Assembly (NCBI GenBank): GCA_913064775.1
Contig: CAJYAD010000007.1
Span: 62,001 to 126,000, forward strand
Reading direction: 5' to 3'
Length of the DNA: 64,000 bases
DNA from: an uncultured Albidovulum sp.
GTDB lineage: Bacteria; Pseudomonadota; Alphaproteobacteria; Rhodobacterales; Rhodobacteraceae
Position numbers and translations under genes: made by a program. Position 1 is the stretch's first letter. Each line of letters opens with the position of its first letter. The notes beneath the pieces were generated by a model. It did no database searches. It was not told where the DNA came from and saw only the letters and a program-made list of their open reading frames with translations. This document shows positions 1 through 9,299 of this stretch, one piece after another.

Positions 1-684
1 AAGGTCGATATCGTGCTGATGGATGACGACGCGGCGGGTGACGCGCCCGGCTTCGTGCGGGCCTTGCGCGCCGCCGGGCAGACCGCGCCGGTGCTTCTGG
101 TCAGCGACCGGGCCGAAGAGATGCGCGCAGGCCCCGAGGCCGGGCTGTTCGCGGCGGTGCTGGCCAAGCCGCTGCTGCGCAGTGCACTGTTTCGCACCCT
201 TCAGCGGCTTTCGGCGGCGCCCCCGGCCGACGAAGCGCCGCCGCCCGCGCCCGCCGCCGTGATGGGCGGCCGTCAGATGCGGGTGCTCGCGGCCGAGGAC
301 AACCGAACCAACCAGCTGGTGTTTCGCAAGATGACCAAGGATCTGGATATCGATCTGGTCTTTGCCGGCAACGGGCGCGAGGCGGTGGAACTGTTCCAGA
401 GCTTCCGGCCCGACATGATCTTCATGGATATCTCGATGCCCGAGATGGACGGCCGCGATGCCGCCCGCGCGATCCGCAAGCTGGAGGAAGGCACCGACGC
501 GCATATACCGATCGTGGCCCTGACGGCCCATGCGATGGCGGGCGATGCGGCCGACATCCTGGCCGCGGGGATCGACCATTACCTGACCAAGCCGCTGCGC
601 CGCGCCGCGATCAACGAACGCATCACCGCGCTGCGCCCGGACGGGGTGCGTGCCGTGATGCCCGATCCCGAAGCCGCCGCCTAG
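1..684 (+). CDS. C-terminal part of hybrid histidine kinase / tandem receiver-domain protein (5' truncated by window)
   Basis: Frame open from base 1; second receiver has AEDNRTNQ, FMDISMPEMDG and LTKP motifs; upstream receiver appears degenerate. Confidence 0.85.
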   Translation, partial: KVDIVLMDDDAAGDAPGFVRALRAAGQTAPVLLVSDRAEEMRAGPEAGLFAAVLAKPLLRSALFRTLQRLSAAPPADEAPPPAPAAVMGGRQMRVLAAEDNRTNQLVFRKMTKDLDIDLVFAGNGREAVELFQSFRPDMIFMDISMPEMDGRDAARAIRKLEEGTDAHIPIVALTAHAMAGDAADILAAGIDHYLTKPLRRAAINERITALRPDGVRAVMPDPEAAA

Positions 685-1466
685 GCGACGTTGCGCAGAA
701 AGGTCCAGCGGTCGCCTTCGCTCAGGTCCGGCTCAAACCGGTAGCCGCCGGTGTCGAACGCCTTCAGCCCCTCGGGGTCGGTCAGCCGGTGTTCCATCGC
801 GAAACGCGCCATCGCGCCGCGCGCCTTCTTGGCCCAGAACGAGATGAACTTGCGGGTGCCGTTCCGCTCTTCCAGGAAGACCGGGGTGATGACGCGCAGC
901 TTCAGCGCGCCCAGATCGACGGCGCTGAAATATTCGGTCGAGGCGCAGTTGATCAGCGTGTCGGTGCCCACCGCTTCGCCCGCGTCGTTCAGCGCTTCCG
1001 AAATCGTCGTGCCCCAATAATCGTACAGCGAGGCACCGCGCCGGGTTTTCAGCCGGCTGCCCATCTCCAGCCGGTAGGGCTGAATACGGTCCAGCGGGCG
1101 CAGCAGGCCGTAAAGCCCCGACAGGATGCGCAGATGATCCTGTGCCCAGGTCAGGGCGTCGGGGTCCAGCGTCTTCGCCTCCAGCCCCTGATAGGTGTCC
1201 CCGGCGAAGGCGAAGGCCGCGGGGCGCTGGGCGTCCGGGGCGGGCGTGTCAGAGAAATCGCGAAAGCGTTCGGCGTTCAGCTTGGCCAGCGGTTCGCTGA
1301 TCGTCATCAGCTTGCGCAGATCCGCGACCGACAGGCCGCGCGCGACGCCGGCGAGTTCGCTGGCCGCTTCGGGGAAGGCCGGGTCGGTGAGATGCGGACC
1401 TGTCGCGTGAAGCGCGGGGCGTTCGGCCCAGTCGAGTTTCTTGGCGGGGGAAAGAGTGACGAGCAT
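681..1466 (-). CDS. yaaA: Peroxide stress protein YaaA (DUF328)
   Basis: MLVTLSPAKKLDW N-terminus and LSGLYGLLRPLD, NCASTEYF motifs typical of YaaA. Confidence 0.93.
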   Translation of the reverse strand: MLVTLSPAKKLDWAERPALHATGPHLTDPAFPEAASELAGVARGLSVADLRKLMTISEPLAKLNAERFRDFSDTPAPDAQRPAAFAFAGDTYQGLEAKTLDPDALTWAQDHLRILSGLYGLLRPLDRIQPYRLEMGSRLKTRRGASLYDYWGTTISEALNDAGEAVGTDTLINCASTEYFSAVDLGALKLRVITPVFLEERNGTRKFISFWAKKARGAMARFAMEHRLTDPEGLKAFDTGGYRFEPDLSEGDRWTFLRNVA

Positions 1467-3505
1467 CAGGCCTCCGTCAGGATGTTCAGGAAGGCGGCGC
1501 CGAAGCGATCAGCCCGGCGCTCTCCCAGCAGGCGGTTCAGGGTGTCGGAATTGTCAGGCCGCATCTCGGCGATCTTGGCGATCAGCGAGGCTGAGCAGGT
1601 CAGCGGCTTCTCCGTCCCGTTTTCCCCGCGTGAGAGACGATTTTGCGCCTCCATCAGCTGATCATAAAGGTCGGCGCCCGCGCGGCCCGACAGGCGGCGG
1701 CGGGCGGGGTGCTGGGGGTCGGGCAGGGTGCCGGTGATGATTTCCAGAAACAATGCGCCGTAGCGTTCCAGCTTTTTCGCGCCGACGCCGCTCACCCGGG
1801 CCATGTCGTCCAGCGTGGCGGGCCGGGTTTCGGCCATCTCGATAAGGGTGCGGTCGGGGAAGATCACATAGGCGGGCACGCGGCCCTCTTCGGCGAGCGC
1901 CCGGCGCTTGGCCTTCAGCGCCGACAGAAGGGGCGCGTCCTCTTCTCCCACCAGCGTCTTGATCACGTTGCCCGCCGTGGCTTTGCGGATGGTGTCGCGG
2001 CGCAGGGTGATCCTTTCCTCGCCGCGCAGGATCGGACGGGCGGGGTCGGTCATGCGGAAGGCGCCGTGGCGTTCGGGATCGGGGCGGATCAGGTCGCGGC
2101 CCATCATCTGGCGAAACACCGCCTGCCATTGCGCGCGCGACAGATCGCGGCCGACGCCGAAGGTCGGCAGGTCCTCATGATGGCGGGCGCGGACCTTGTC
2201 GGTGGTGTTGCCGGTCAGGATGTCGATCAGATGACCGGCGCCAAAGCTTTCGCCGGTGCGCAGCATGGCTGACAGCGCCTTGCGCACCGCATCGGTCGCG
2301 TCGAACACCTCGGGCGGGGTCTCGCAGAGGTCGCAATTGCCGCAAGGTTCGGGATCCTCGCCGAAATAGCGCAGCAGCATCTGGCGCCGACACGCCTGGG
2401 CCTCGGCCAGGCCCAGAAGCGCGTTCAGGCGGGTGTGGTCGGCGGCCTTGCGTTCCAGCGGGGCGAGGCCCTCGTCGATCTGGCTGCGGCGCAGGCGGAT
2501 GTCGTCGGCGCCGTAAAGGGTGAGGGTCTCGGCCGGGGCGCCGTCACGTCCGGCGCGGCCGATTTCCTGATAATAGCTTTCGATCGATTTCGGCAGATCG
2601 GCATGGGCGACCCAGCGGATATCGGGTTTGTCGATGCCCATGCCGAAGGCGACGGTGGCGGCGACGATCAGCCCGTCTTCCTGCTGAAAGCGGAACTCGG
2701 CCTGGCGGCGGTCGTCGGCCTCCATCCCGCCGTGGTAATGCAGCGCCGAATGGCCGGCCTCGCGCAGCGCCGCGGCCAGGCCTTCGGTCTTCGCGCGGGT
2801 GGCGCAATAGACGATGCCGGATTGTCCCTTGCGCGCGGCGGCGAAGCTCAGAATCTGGGCGCGGGGCCCGTCCTTGGCGGCAAAGGCCAGATGGATGTTG
2901 GGCCGGTCGAAGCCGCGCAGGAAGCTGCGCGGCGGGGTGCCGGCGAACAGGCGGGTGACGATTTCGGCCCGGGTCTCGGCGTCGGCGGTGGCGGTGAAGG
3001 CCGCCAACGGCACCCCGAGGGTTTGTTTCAGCTCACCGATGCGCAGGTAGTCGGGGCGGAAATCATGGCCCCACTGGCTGACGCAATGGGCCTCGTCCAC
3101 CGCGATCAGGGTGCAGTTCGCCCGCCGCAACAGCCCCAGCGTGGCGGAAGAGGACAGCCGTTCCGGCGCCATGTACAGCAGCTTCAGCCGTCCGTCATCG
3201 ATCGCCTGAAAGACCTCTTCGGTCTCTTCCTCGGTATTGCCCGAGGTCAGCGCCCCGGCCTCGACCCCCGCTTCGCGCAGCGCCCGCACCTGATCGCGCA
3301 TCAGCGCGATCAGCGGCGAGATGACCAGCGTCACCCCCTCGCGGCAAAGCGCGGGCAGCTGGAAGCACAGCGACTTGCCGCCGCCGGTGGGCATGATCGC
3401 CAGCGTGTCCCGACCTTCCAGGACCGAGGCCACGATTTCTTCTTGTCCCGGGCGGAAGCTCTGGAAGCCGAAGATCCGGTGGAGAAGCTCTTCCGGGGCG
3501 GACAT
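1466..3505 (-). CDS. recQ: ATP-dependent DNA helicase RecQ
   Basis: FRPGQEEIV, MPTGGGKSLCFQLPAL, DEAHCVSQWGHDFRPDY, RQC and HRDC regions. Confidence 0.96.
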   Translation of the reverse strand: MSAPEELLHRIFGFQSFRPGQEEIVASVLEGRDTLAIMPTGGGKSLCFQLPALCREGVTLVISPLIALMRDQVRALREAGVEAGALTSGNTEEETEEVFQAIDDGRLKLLYMAPERLSSSATLGLLRRANCTLIAVDEAHCVSQWGHDFRPDYLRIGELKQTLGVPLAAFTATADAETRAEIVTRLFAGTPPRSFLRGFDRPNIHLAFAAKDGPRAQILSFAAARKGQSGIVYCATRAKTEGLAAALREAGHSALHYHGGMEADDRRQAEFRFQQEDGLIVAATVAFGMGIDKPDIRWVAHADLPKSIESYYQEIGRAGRDGAPAETLTLYGADDIRLRRSQIDEGLAPLERKAADHTRLNALLGLAEAQACRRQMLLRYFGEDPEPCGNCDLCETPPEVFDATDAVRKALSAMLRTGESFGAGHLIDILTGNTTDKVRARHHEDLPTFGVGRDLSRAQWQAVFRQMMGRDLIRPDPERHGAFRMTDPARPILRGEERITLRRDTIRKATAGNVIKTLVGEEDAPLLSALKAKRRALAEEGRVPAYVIFPDRTLIEMAETRPATLDDMARVSGVGAKKLERYGALFLEIITGTLPDPQHPARRRLSGRAGADLYDQLMEAQNRLSRGENGTEKPLTCSASLIAKIAEMRPDNSDTLNRLLGERRADRFGAAFLNILTEA

Positions 3506-3513
3506 CTGCGCGG

Positions 3514-3804
3514 TCAGTAGGCGAAGGTCGCGGCGTTATCGACGATGGCCATTCGCAGCACGATCAGGATCAGCAGCACCGCCAGCGGCGCCAGGTCGAG
3601 CGCGCCGGTATCGGGCAGCACGCGGCGGATGCGCGAATAGATCGGGTCGAGCAGACGGTTGAGGCCGTCCCAGATCTGATAGACCAGCGGCTGGCGCAGG
3701 TTCAGTACCTGGAAGCTGATCAGCCAGCTCATGATGATATGCGCGATCACCACGAAGTAGATCACATTCAGAAGCAGCAGGATGGTCTTGAGCAGCGTGA
3801 ACAT
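3514..3804 (-). CDS. YggT family membrane protein
   Basis: MFTLLKTILLLLNVIYFVVIAHIIMSWLISF...LDPIYSRIRRVLPDTGALDLAPLAVLL; start chosen at internal ATG (3804). Confidence 0.9.
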   Translation of the reverse strand: MFTLLKTILLLLNVIYFVVIAHIIMSWLISFQVLNLRQPLVYQIWDGLNRLLDPIYSRIRRVLPDTGALDLAPLAVLLILIVLRMAIVDNAATFAY

Positions 3805-3966
3805 GGGCGCCTTTCCCTCGGTGCTTGGTTGTCGCCAGAGGTAATGGGAGGTTGCGCAAAGCACAACCGGTCAAGGCGCCTTCCGGCACCCGGACGGGGC
3901 AAATGCCGCAAGGTCGGGCTTGACGCCCCCCGGGCAGGCGCACAAGGGGGGCGCAAAGGTGCCCCG

Positions 3967-4497
3967 ATGTATCCGATCTTTCGCTTCGCCAAGGAAATGC
4001 TCGCCGTGCGCCGTGCGCCGGCGCTGGGCCCGTTCGGTGTGCATGTCTCGCATCATCGCTGCTGGCCCTGGGATCTGGACCCGTGGATGGAGCTGAACAA
4101 CGGCCGCACGCTGACGCTGTATGATCTGGGGCGGATCCCGGCGGCGGCCCGCACCGGTCTGGTGGGGGCGATGCGCCGCAACGGCTGGGGGATGACGGTG
4201 GCGGGGGCCGCGGTGCGCTACCGGCGGCGGATCCGGGTCTTTCGGCGGTTTCAGATGCGCAGCCGGGCGCTGGGCTGGGACGGGCGGTTCCTGTATCTCG
4301 AACAAAGCATCTGGTTCGGGGATGAATGCGCGAACCAGATCCTGATCCGGGCCGCCGTGACCGACCGCAGCGGGATCGTGGCCCCCGCCAAGGTGGCCCG
4401 GGCGCTGGGCCTGGCCGAGGAAAGCCCGCCGCTGCCGCGCTGGGTCGAAGCCTGGATCGAGGCCGAGGCCGAACGCCCCTGGCCGCCCGAGCTTTAG
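3967..4497 (+). CDS. Acyl-CoA thioesterase family protein (hotdog fold)
   Basis: HHRCWPWDLDPWMELNNGRTLTLYDLGR resembles the 4HBT-like family; start at internal ATG 3967. Confidence 0.75.
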   Translation: MYPIFRFAKEMLAVRRAPALGPFGVHVSHHRCWPWDLDPWMELNNGRTLTLYDLGRIPAAARTGLVGAMRRNGWGMTVAGAAVRYRRRIRVFRRFQMRSRALGWDGRFLYLEQSIWFGDECANQILIRAAVTDRSGIVAPAKVARALGLAEESPPLPRWVEAWIEAEAERPWPPEL

Positions 4498-4622
4498 GGC
4501 TGTTAAAGCCGCCGGATGATTGCTGCGCGCAGGGCGAGCGCCTGCCCCCCGATCTGGTTGCCCGCGCTTGCGCGCGCGCCGCTTTGCCTGTCATATCCCC
4601 TCAACTGGGCAGGGAGAGCGAC

Positions 4623-5969
4623 ATGACCGAAACATCCAGAAAGCGCCGTATCTGGGGATGGTTCTTCTACTTCTGGGCGGGTCAGCCCTATTTCACCCTG
4701 CTGCTGACCTTCATCTTCTCGCCCTATATCGTCGATCTGGTCGGCAAGGGCACGACCGCGCAGGCGATCTGGGGCTATGGGCTGACCGCCTGCGGCGTGA
4801 TCGTCGCGATCAGCGCGCCCTTCCTGGGGGCGATCGCCGACAAGGCCAGCGGGCGCAAGCGTTTCATCGCCTTCTTCGCAGTCTTCTATGTGCTTGGCGC
4901 CTGGGGGCTGTGGTATGCCGCGCCCGGTCATTTCAACATCTATTTGGTGCTGATCTCCTTCGGGGCCGGCCTGATCGCGGTCGAGCTGATGTCGATCTTC
5001 GCCAATGCGATGCTGCCCACGCTGGGGCCGAAAGAGGAGTTGGGGCGGATCTCGGGCTCGGCCTGGGGGTTCGGCTATGCGGGCGGGGTGGTCGCGCTGA
5101 TCCTGATCCTGGCGTTCTTCGCCGAGATGAAGGACGGCAAGACGCTGCTCGGCCTGGCGCCGGTCTTCGGCCTTGATCCCGCCATGCGCGAGGGGACCCG
5201 CGCCGTCGGGCCGTTCACCGCGATCTGGTTCATGATCTTCATCATCCCGTTCTTCCTGTGGACGCGCGACCCGGTGCGCCCCGGCGCCCCGCGCATCCGC
5301 GATGCGATGCGCACCGCATGGCCCGATCTGCGCGCCACCCTGGCCGCGCTGCCGTCGAACCGGGGGCTGTTGATGTTCCTGATCGCGTCGATGCTGTACC
5401 GCGACGGGCTGAACGGGGTGTTCACCTTTGGCGGCATCTACGCCAAGGGCGTGCTGGGCTGGTCGGTGGTCGATGTCGGCATCTTTGGCATCATCGCCGC
5501 GGTGTCGGGGGCGATCTTCGCCTGGCTGGGCGGCAAGGCCGATTCCGCCTTTGGGCCGAAGCCGGTGATCGTGATCTGCCTGCTGGTGCTGACCCTCATC
5601 GTCGTGGCGACGATCACGCTGTCGCGCAGCTCGGTCTTCGGGATCGCGGTCGCGGCCGGCTCTAAGCTGCCCGATTACGCCTTCTTCGGCATCGGCGCGG
5701 TGATCGGCGCCTGCGCCGGGTCGCTGCAGGCGGCCAGCCGCACGATGATGGTCTATCAGGCCAACCCCGAGCGCATGACCGAGGCCTTCGGCCTTTACGC
5801 GCTGGCCGGTTACGGCACCTCGGCGATCGCGCCGCTGGCGGTGGCGGTGACGACGCAGCTGACCGGGTCGCAGCAGGCCGGGATTGCGCCGCTGATCGTG
5901 CTGTTCCTGCTGGGGCTGGCGGTGCTGCTTCCGATCCGCGCGAACACCCGCGACGCGGGCGCGATCTGA
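4623..5969 (+). CDS. MFS transporter, UMF1/Atg22-like family
   Basis: WGWFFYFWAGQPYFTLLLTFIFSPYI N-terminus, multiple TM segments; ATG 4623. Confidence 0.85.
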   Translation: MTETSRKRRIWGWFFYFWAGQPYFTLLLTFIFSPYIVDLVGKGTTAQAIWGYGLTACGVIVAISAPFLGAIADKASGRKRFIAFFAVFYVLGAWGLWYAAPGHFNIYLVLISFGAGLIAVELMSIFANAMLPTLGPKEELGRISGSAWGFGYAGGVVALILILAFFAEMKDGKTLLGLAPVFGLDPAMREGTRAVGPFTAIWFMIFIIPFFLWTRDPVRPGAPRIRDAMRTAWPDLRATLAALPSNRGLLMFLIASMLYRDGLNGVFTFGGIYAKGVLGWSVVDVGIFGIIAAVSGAIFAWLGGKADSAFGPKPVIVICLLVLTLIVVATITLSRSSVFGIAVAAGSKLPDYAFFGIGAVIGACAGSLQAASRTMMVYQANPERMTEAFGLYALAGYGTSAIAPLAVAVTTQLTGSQQAGIAPLIVLFLLGLAVLLPIRANTRDAGAI

Positions 5970-6046
5970 CGCAGTTTCGCGCGTTTGCGGAACGGGCGCG
6001 GTCTGCTAGGCTGGGCAAAACCCCAACGAAAGCAGGCAAAGACCCC

Positions 6047-6961
6047 ATGGGCATCCCCCTACCCGGCTTGATCCTGGCGCTGGCGCTGGCCACGGGGGCC
6101 GCGCTGGCCCCGCCGGTGGTCGCCGCCGAGCCGCTGGCGACCGCCCTTTTTGGCGCGGAGCGAAGCCCAAGCCACCAAAGGCCGATGGCGATCGGGTCCT
6201 ACAACCGGGGCTGCGCGGCGGGGTTGCGGGAATTGCCGCCCTCGGGCCCCACCTGGCAGGCGATGCGGCTGAGCCGCGATCGCAACTGGGGCATGCCCGA
6301 GACGATTTCCTTCATCGAGGATCTCAGCCGCTACGCCGCCACCCTGCCGGGGTGGAAGGGGCTTTATGTCGGCGATATCGGCCAGCCGCGCGGCGGGCCG
6401 ATGGTGTCGGGGCATGCAAGCCACCAGATGGGGCTGGATGTCGATATCTGGATGCTGCCGGGGCGGAACATGCATCTGTCGCGCGCGGCGCGCGAGAAGA
6501 TCAGCTCAATCTCGGTGCGCACGCCGGACCAGCGCCGGGTGAACGGCAATTGGGACCGCCAGCATTACCTGCTGATGCGTCGCGCCGCGCAGGATCCGCG
6601 GGTCGACCGGATCTTTGTGGCGGCGGCGGTGAAGATCGCGATGTGCAACGCGACGCCGAGGGGCGACCGGGCGTGGCTGCAGAAGATCCGGCCCTGGTAC
6701 GGGCACAAGGCGCATTTCCATGTGCGGCTGAATTGCCCGCCGGGGGATGCGCTGTGCCGTACCCAGCGGCCCTCGGTGGCGCAGCTGTCGAAGGGTGGCG
6801 ACGGCTGCGATGACAGCCTGAACTGGTGGGTCACCGACATGCTGAACCCGCCGAAGACCACGAAGCCGCGCAAGAAGGCGGGTCCGCCCCGGCGCGGTCC
6901 GCGGCAATATCTGCTTACCGATCTGCCCCGCCAATGCGCCGCCGTTCTTTCGTCGCGCTAA
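6047..6961 (+). CDS. mepA: Penicillin-insensitive murein endopeptidase
   Basis: [22 protein letters not shown] and [15 protein letters not shown] metal-binding motifs. Confidence 0.93.
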   Translation: MGIPLPGLILALALATGAALAPPVVAAEPLATALFGAERSPSHQRPMAIGSYNRGCAAGLRELPPSGPTWQAMRLSRDRNWGMPETISFIEDLSRYAATLPGWKGLYVGDIGQPRGGPMVSGHASHQMGLDVDIWMLPGRNMHLSRAAREKISSISVRTPDQRRVNGNWDRQHYLLMRRAAQDPRVDRIFVAAAVKIAMCNATPRGDRAWLQKIRPWYGHKAHFHVRLNCPPGDALCRTQRPSVAQLSKGGDGCDDSLNWWVTDMLNPPKTTKPRKKAGPPRRGPRQYLLTDLPRQCAAVLSSR

Positions 6962-7860
6962 GCCTTGCCATTCTGCTTTTGCAGGTGCCCGCGGGCCGGG
7001 CCGAGCGGCCGGGGCTGGCGGTTCATGTGGGCAGCTATGTCTGGCACCGGCCCGACCGCGCCTTCGGTGGCTTCTCGGGGTTGGAGCTGTCGGCGGACGG
7101 GCGCGATTTCGTCTCGCAATCCGACCGGGGCGCGATCGTCGCGGGGCGGCTGCGGCGCGACCCGGCGGGGGCGGTCGTCGGGGTCGAGGCCGGCCCGATC
7201 ACGCCGCTGCGGGCGCCGGACGGCGCGATCCTGCGCCCCACCCGGCGCGATGCCGAGGGTCTGGCGATCACGTCCTCGGGCAAGGTCTTCATCAGCTTCG
7301 AGGGTATCCAGAGGGTGCTGGAATATGACCACCTCGGCGCCGCGGCCCGGGCGCTGCCGCGCGATCCGGCCTTCCTGCGCATGGCGCCCAATGGCTCGAT
7401 CGAGGCGCTGGCGGTGGACCGCTCCGGTGCGCTCTACACCCTGCCCGAGATGGGGCCGATCGGCCGTCCGATCCCGGTTTTCCGCTATGCCGGGGGGCGC
7501 TGGACGCAGCCCTTCTCGATCGCGCGCGCCGATGCGTTCCGCCCGGTGGGGGCTGATTTCGGGCCCGACGGCAATCTCTACCTGCTAGAGCGCCGGTTCC
7601 TTGGCCTCTTCGGCTTTGCAAGCCGGGTGCGGCGGCTCGACATCGGTGCCAACGGCCGCCCGACCGGGGATGAGGTGCTGTTTCAAAGCACCCCCGGCAA
7701 GTTCGGCAATCTCGAGGGGCTGGCGGTCTGGACGGATGCGCGGGGGCGGATCCGCCTGACGATGATTTCGGACGACAACTTCTTCTTCCTGCAGCGCACC
7801 GAATTCGTCGATTACAGGGTGGTGCCGAGGGCGGCGGGCATGCCGCGCCCGCCGTCCTGA
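6934..7860 (+). CDS. Esterase-like activity of phytase family protein (secreted)
   Basis: Signal-peptide-like N-terminus from ATG 6934; [20 protein letters not shown] and DAEGLAI motifs. Confidence 0.8.
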   Translation: MRRRSFVALSLAILLLQVPAGRAERPGLAVHVGSYVWHRPDRAFGGFSGLELSADGRDFVSQSDRGAIVAGRLRRDPAGAVVGVEAGPITPLRAPDGAILRPTRRDAEGLAITSSGKVFISFEGIQRVLEYDHLGAAARALPRDPAFLRMAPNGSIEALAVDRSGALYTLPEMGPIGRPIPVFRYAGGRWTQPFSIARADAFRPVGADFGPDGNLYLLERRFLGLFGFASRVRRLDIGANGRPTGDEVLFQSTPGKFGNLEGLAVWTDARGRIRLTMISDDNFFFLQRTEFVDYRVVPRAAGMPRPPS

Positions 7861-7951
7861 GGCCCCGATCCCGAGACCGGCCGTCCCAGGGCCCCTGCTG
7901 CAATTTTAGGCAATTCTAGGAAAACTCATCGCATCTATTGCGTAAAAACTT

Positions 7952-7957
7952 TTGACA
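7952..7957 (+). promoter_or_regulatory. Candidate -35 element (TTGACA) for the small RNA/micro-ORF unit; -10 not resolved
   Basis: Perfect TTGACA hexamer in a locally AT-rich stretch, about 45 nt upstream of the extended SD. Confidence 0.4.
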
Positions 7958-8016
7958 AACACAAAATATGTGGCACGCTTCCATATAGGCGCAATGCATT
8001 GAAAGGAGGTGGTCCA

Positions 8017-8073
8017 GTGTCGAGAGTGATGTTGGAGAGAGGTGTCGGGACAGTCAGGAGGAATGTGGCCTGA
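8017..8073 (+). CDS. 18-aa micro-ORF MSRVMLERGVGTVRRNVA with extended Shine-Dalgarno
   Basis: GTG at 8017 preceded by GAAAGGAGGTGGTCCA; in-frame TGA 8071-8073; terminator follows at 8140. Confidence 0.5.
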   Translation: MSRVMLERGVGTVRRNVA

Positions 8074-8139
8074 GGGCAGCCCCTGAGGTACTGACCAACT
8101 GATTGGGCATCCTAACTGGCCCATCTCCAGGAACTCGGA

Positions 8140-8171
8140 GGGCCGTGCGCGTCGCACGGCCCTTTTCCTTT
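8140..8171 (+). terminator. Intrinsic terminator of the small RNA/micro-ORF unit
   Basis: Perfect 10-bp stem GGGCCGTGCG-CGT-CGCACGGCCC (8140-8162) followed by TTTTCCTTTTC. Confidence 0.85.
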
Positions 8172-8207
8172 TCAAACCCCCGCTCCCAGGCGCCTGCGCA
8201 CCCCAGG

Positions 8208-8233
8208 GGAGTATTTTCGCCAAGGTGAAGGGA
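8208..8233 (+). repeat. Intergenic repeat copy 1 (GGAGTATTTTCGCCAAGGTGAAGGGA)
   Basis: Matches the element at 56873-56899 (minus strand). Confidence 0.6.
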
Positions 8234-8334
8234 CGGAGGCCTCGGCCGTCATGCGGCGCGTCATGCGGCACGCCGCGAAAGCCGACCCTCGCCCGCCCTT
8301 TTCCTTTCACCCGCTCCCGGATAGCTTCACCGCC

Positions 8335-8757
8335 ATGTTGCGCATCACTGACGATATCAACCTGCAGGACTGGGAAATCACCGAAAGCTTCTCGCGCTCT
8401 TCGGGGCCGGGAGGGCAGAACGTCAACAAGGTGGAAACCGCGGTGGAGTTGCGCTTTGAGGCCGAGCGCTCGCCCAGCCTGCCGCCGGCGGTGAAGGCGC
8501 GGCTGAAGCGGCTGGCGGGGCGGCGCTGGACGGCGGACGGGGCGATCGTGATCCGCGCCGAAGAGACCCGCCATCAGGCCCGCAACCGCGAGATCGCCCG
8601 CGAACGTCTGGCCGAGCTGATCCGAAAGGCGCTGACCGCGCCCAAGCGGCGGATTCCGACGCGGCCGACGCTGGGCAGCCAGCGCCGCCGCCTGAAGGCC
8701 AAGACCGAGCGCGGTCAGGTCAAGTCGCTGCGCGGCCGCCCCGGGGACGAAGAGTAA
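8335..8757 (+). CDS. arfB: Alternative ribosome-rescue factor / peptidyl-tRNA hydrolase ArfB
   Basis: SRSSGPGGQNVNKVETAVELRF (GGQ domain) and basic C-terminal tail; ATG 8335. Confidence 0.93.
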   Translation: MLRITDDINLQDWEITESFSRSSGPGGQNVNKVETAVELRFEAERSPSLPPAVKARLKRLAGRRWTADGAIVIRAEETRHQARNREIARERLAELIRKALTAPKRRIPTRPTLGSQRRRLKAKTERGQVKSLRGRPGDEE

Positions 8758-9004
8758 AGCCGCCCCCCTGTCGCGCCCCCTCCTGTGGCGTTCGGGCCCG
8801 CCCCGCTCCGTGCCCGTCTTGCATCACCTGCGGGCTGATTGGTGGCTGACGGGGCGGTGCCTTGCGGATCCTGATCCGGCGCGATTAGGGTCGCGCTGGG
8901 GGTGCGCGGCCGACCCTGACAGGCGGCCGGGGATGGATTTCGGTGATTGCGGTGCGAACATCTCGGCACGAACCTTTGCCACGACCCCGCGGGCCCCGCC
9001 CGGC

Positions 9005-9298
9005 ATGAGCATCGACCCCAAAAGCGTGGTCGCGCTGGCGCTGCTGCATCATGCGTTTCTGGTGCTGGCCTATGCGCTGACGCCGCTGATCGCCAGCATC
9101 ACCCTGCTGGGCATTCTGATCGCGGTGTTGCAGGGCGCCTTCCAGATCGAGGACGGCGCGCTGGCGATGGGTGCCAAGGTGGCGATCGTGCTGTTCTTTT
9201 CCGCCGCGGCCGGAGAGATGATCTTTATGACCCTTGCCCATCTGGCGCATGACTGGATCGCCTCGATCCCCACCCTGATCGCCGAGGATTGGAACTAG
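9005..9298 (+). CDS. FliQ-like flagellar export gate protein (divergent)
   Basis: 97 aa, two TM helices, LTPLIASITLLGILIAVLQGAFQIEDGALAMGAKVAIVLFF matches the FliQ pattern; directly upstream of fliR-flhB. Confidence 0.75.
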   Translation: MSIDPKSVVALALLHHAFLVLAYALTPLIASITLLGILIAVLQGAFQIEDGALAMGAKVAIVLFFSAAAGEMIFMTLAHLAHDWIASIPTLIAEDWN

Positions 9299-9299
9299 C

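Noticed and set aside
2435-3520. 361-aa plus-strand ORF opposite recQ
   Set aside because: Shadow frame of a well-recognised helicase; no recognisable motif
8965-8979. GGCACGAACCTTTGC, sigma-54-like -24/-12 element upstream of fliQ-like/fliR/flhB
   Set aside because: GG-to-GC spacing is 11 nt instead of the strict 10, and no other support
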